Positions 32,384-33,229 of a stretch of 33,229 bases of DNA are shown here, in pieces. Within the stretch, counting starts at the first letter, position 1. Each line of letters opens with the position of its first letter. Source of the stretch: an uncultured Bacilli bacterium (GTDB taxonomy: Bacteria > Bacillota_I > Bacilli_A > RF39 > UBA660); the NCBI GenBank assembly GCA_944363835.1, contig CALVVJ010000005.1, positions 1 to 33,229 on the forward strand. The letters are read 5' to 3'. The position numbers and the translations under genes are program-made. Below the pieces are notes generated by a model. The model was not told where the DNA came from. It saw only the letters and a list, made by a program, of their open reading frames with translations, and ran no database searches.

Positions 32384-32696
32384 CCTATCATATTCATTTT
32401 ATCAAAAAAACAAATAAAAAACAATCCAATAAAAAATAGTATATAGTCTTATAAATACTATACACTATCTTTTATTCAAATATTATTTTTCTAAAAAGGT
32501 GGGGTTCAAAAGCAAACTATCCGATGCTTATCAATAATTTTTAATTTTTGAATGTATCGGTTATGCATTTCTTGAATTTCAAATTTATCATCATAACTAA
32601 TAGATCATTTAATTTATTGAAAAATTGTCATCAATCAAAAGGTCTTTTAAATTTACTAATTATAAATTTCATTTTACTTATTGTAACATTAATTAA
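32384..32696. other. Intergenic stretch between surface-protein gene and manB
   Basis: About 310 bases with no supported gene. The only clear element is the terminator at 32431-32468; the remaining ~220 bases towards the surface-protein gene are AT-rich and unstructured to the eye. Confidence 0.5.
32431..32468 (-). terminator. Terminator downstream of the second surface-protein gene
   Basis: 12-bp stem ATAGTGTATAGT / ACTATATACTAT (one mismatch), followed by TTTTTT on the minus strand. Confidence 0.75.
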
Positions 32697-33229
32697 TCAA
32701 TATATAACAAAGGGATTACTAATAGTTCCATTTCCACTAATATTTACACTAGACTTTAAAGAAATAACAGGTCTAACACGTGCAGAATTACCATTAAGCA
32801 ATTCATCTTGTATATAAGAATCTCCTTCTGAAACAGCAATGGACATATAAGAATAATTTTCATGGTAATAAGCAGGTGTCATTGTCCAATACCAAGACCC
32901 CATTGACAAATATAAACTAAGATTATGCTTCCACCAAATTCCTCCTGCAAAAACTAACTCATCTGCAGTAATTAGTCCCACTGGATATTTTAAGTCGCCA
33001 TTTGTAGGCAAATCATTTATATTTTCTGCCACACTAAATCTATCATTAATTTGATTACAAGTCAATTGAGGTTTATTATTTGTCGCAAATCGTAATCGAT
33101 CATATGCTGCATAAGTAGCAGAATTACTACCGTATGCATTTCCCTTTGATATACTTCTATCATTACAATATATCGCATCTGCAACATACATGCTATATCC
33201 TTTATTTAATATATTTATTTCATACCAAT
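32697..33229 (-). CDS. C-terminal part of a second surface protein (lectin-like C-domain), 5' end beyond window
   Basis: The frame is open to the window edge: in front of the first internal Met it reads WYEINILNKGYS, so this is a partial gene, not a 164-residue protein. The visible ~177 residues have the aromatic, Asn-rich style of the DUF6273-like/lectin-like domain. These include SYATYAAYDRLRF-type segments, a CNDRSIS stretch, SWYWTMTPAYYHENYSYMSI, and a closing ARVRPVISLKSSVNISGNG that aligns with GVRPSFYLESSVEFSSGDG of the 6611-8056 protein. Unlike that protein, its coding DNA stays AT-rich throughout this region, so it is not an obvious DGR target. The N-terminal part, presumably with an export signal, is outside the window. 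Confidence 0.8.
   Translation of the reverse strand, partial: WYEINILNKGYSMYVADAIYCNDRSISKGNAYGSNSATYAAYDRLRFATNNKPQLTCNQINDRFSVAENINDLPTNGDLKYPVGLITADELVFAGGIWWKHNLSLYLSMGSWYWTMTPAYYHENYSYMSIAVSEGDSYIQDELLNGNSARVRPVISLKSSVNISGNGTISNPFVIY

Noticed and set aside
32548-32817. 89-codon plus-strand ORF
   Set aside because: No ribosome binding site, overlaps the surface-protein gene end in antisense, typical AT-rich shadow.
1-33229. CRISPR arrays, insertion sequences, integrases, prophage genes, DGR reverse transcriptase
   Set aside because: I looked for regularly spaced repeats, transposase and RT motifs and found none; the DGR-like signal therefore rests on the variable-repeat pattern alone.
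1-33229. Recoded TGA (Mollicutes code)
   Set aside because: TGA ends several genes at sensible places (gerA, dedA, the exporter, manB), and conserved Trp positions use TGG.

Overview
The window is AT-rich and gene-dense and reads as a low-GC Gram-positive (Bacillota, class Bacilli-like). Three things point there: two T-box leaders in front of aminoacyl-tRNA synthetase genes, AGGAGG/GGTGAT ribosome binding sites before nearly every gene, and a GerA-GerC-GerB spore-germination operon. TGA is used as a stop and Trp is TGG, so it is not a recoded Mycoplasma-type genome. An uncultured, spore-forming gut relative of the Mollicutes/Erysipelotrichales side of Bacilli is my best guess; the sequence does not prove it.

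Layout: (1) 1-2200, partial valS with its own promoter and T-box (specifier GUU). (2) 2185-8056, four minus-strand genes for anchored or secreted proteins: a WG-repeat-like pair, a Ser/Asn-rich anchored protein, and a TasA/SipW-type surface protein. The 3' end of the last carries a GC-rich block with the hallmarks of a diversity-generating-retroelement (DGR) variable repeat. (3) 8528-9511, a RhuM-Fic/Doc fusion. (4) 9532-13024, DedA plus a tight operon rlmD-like / PP-loop ATPase / TudS-like desulfidase / nucleoside deoxyribosyltransferase-like, which looks like an undescribed sulfur or modified-nucleoside pathway. (5) 13116-16649, the germination operon. (6) 16624-20887, a small unknown protein, an M15 D,D-carboxypeptidase, a Fic protein, a DHH phosphoesterase and the conserved rpsU-yqeY pair. 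(7) 20976-23781, a bacteriocin-type locus: a peptidase-containing ABC exporter, a small accessory protein and two short double-glycine-leader peptides absent from standard ORF calls, each with a GxxxG motif. A third 18-codon ORF also has a strong ribosome binding site. (8) 23884-27333, tRNA-Arg(CCG) and ileS (IleS2-like) with promoter and T-box (specifier AUC). (9) 27372-27704, a candidate type I toxin-antitoxin module: a 31-residue hydrophobic peptide faced by a convergent ~95-nt RNA, with both transcripts starting with related sequence. (10) 27694-32374, a DUF2130 coiled-coil protein and an operon of phosphomannomutase/phosphoglucomutase, two SAF/CpaB-like membrane-anchored paralogues and a membrane protein. 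(11) 32697 to the end, the C-terminal part of a second surface protein of the same C-terminal family as the DGR-like target but without a GC-rich block.

The housekeeping genes (valS, ileS, rpsU-yqeY, rlmD, manB) are a stable framework. Between them lie accessory modules for the cell surface, competition and stress. The items most worth pursuing are the DGR-type variable repeat, the two-peptide bacteriocin locus, the type I toxin-antitoxin-like locus and the PP-loop/TudS/deoxyribosyltransferase operon.
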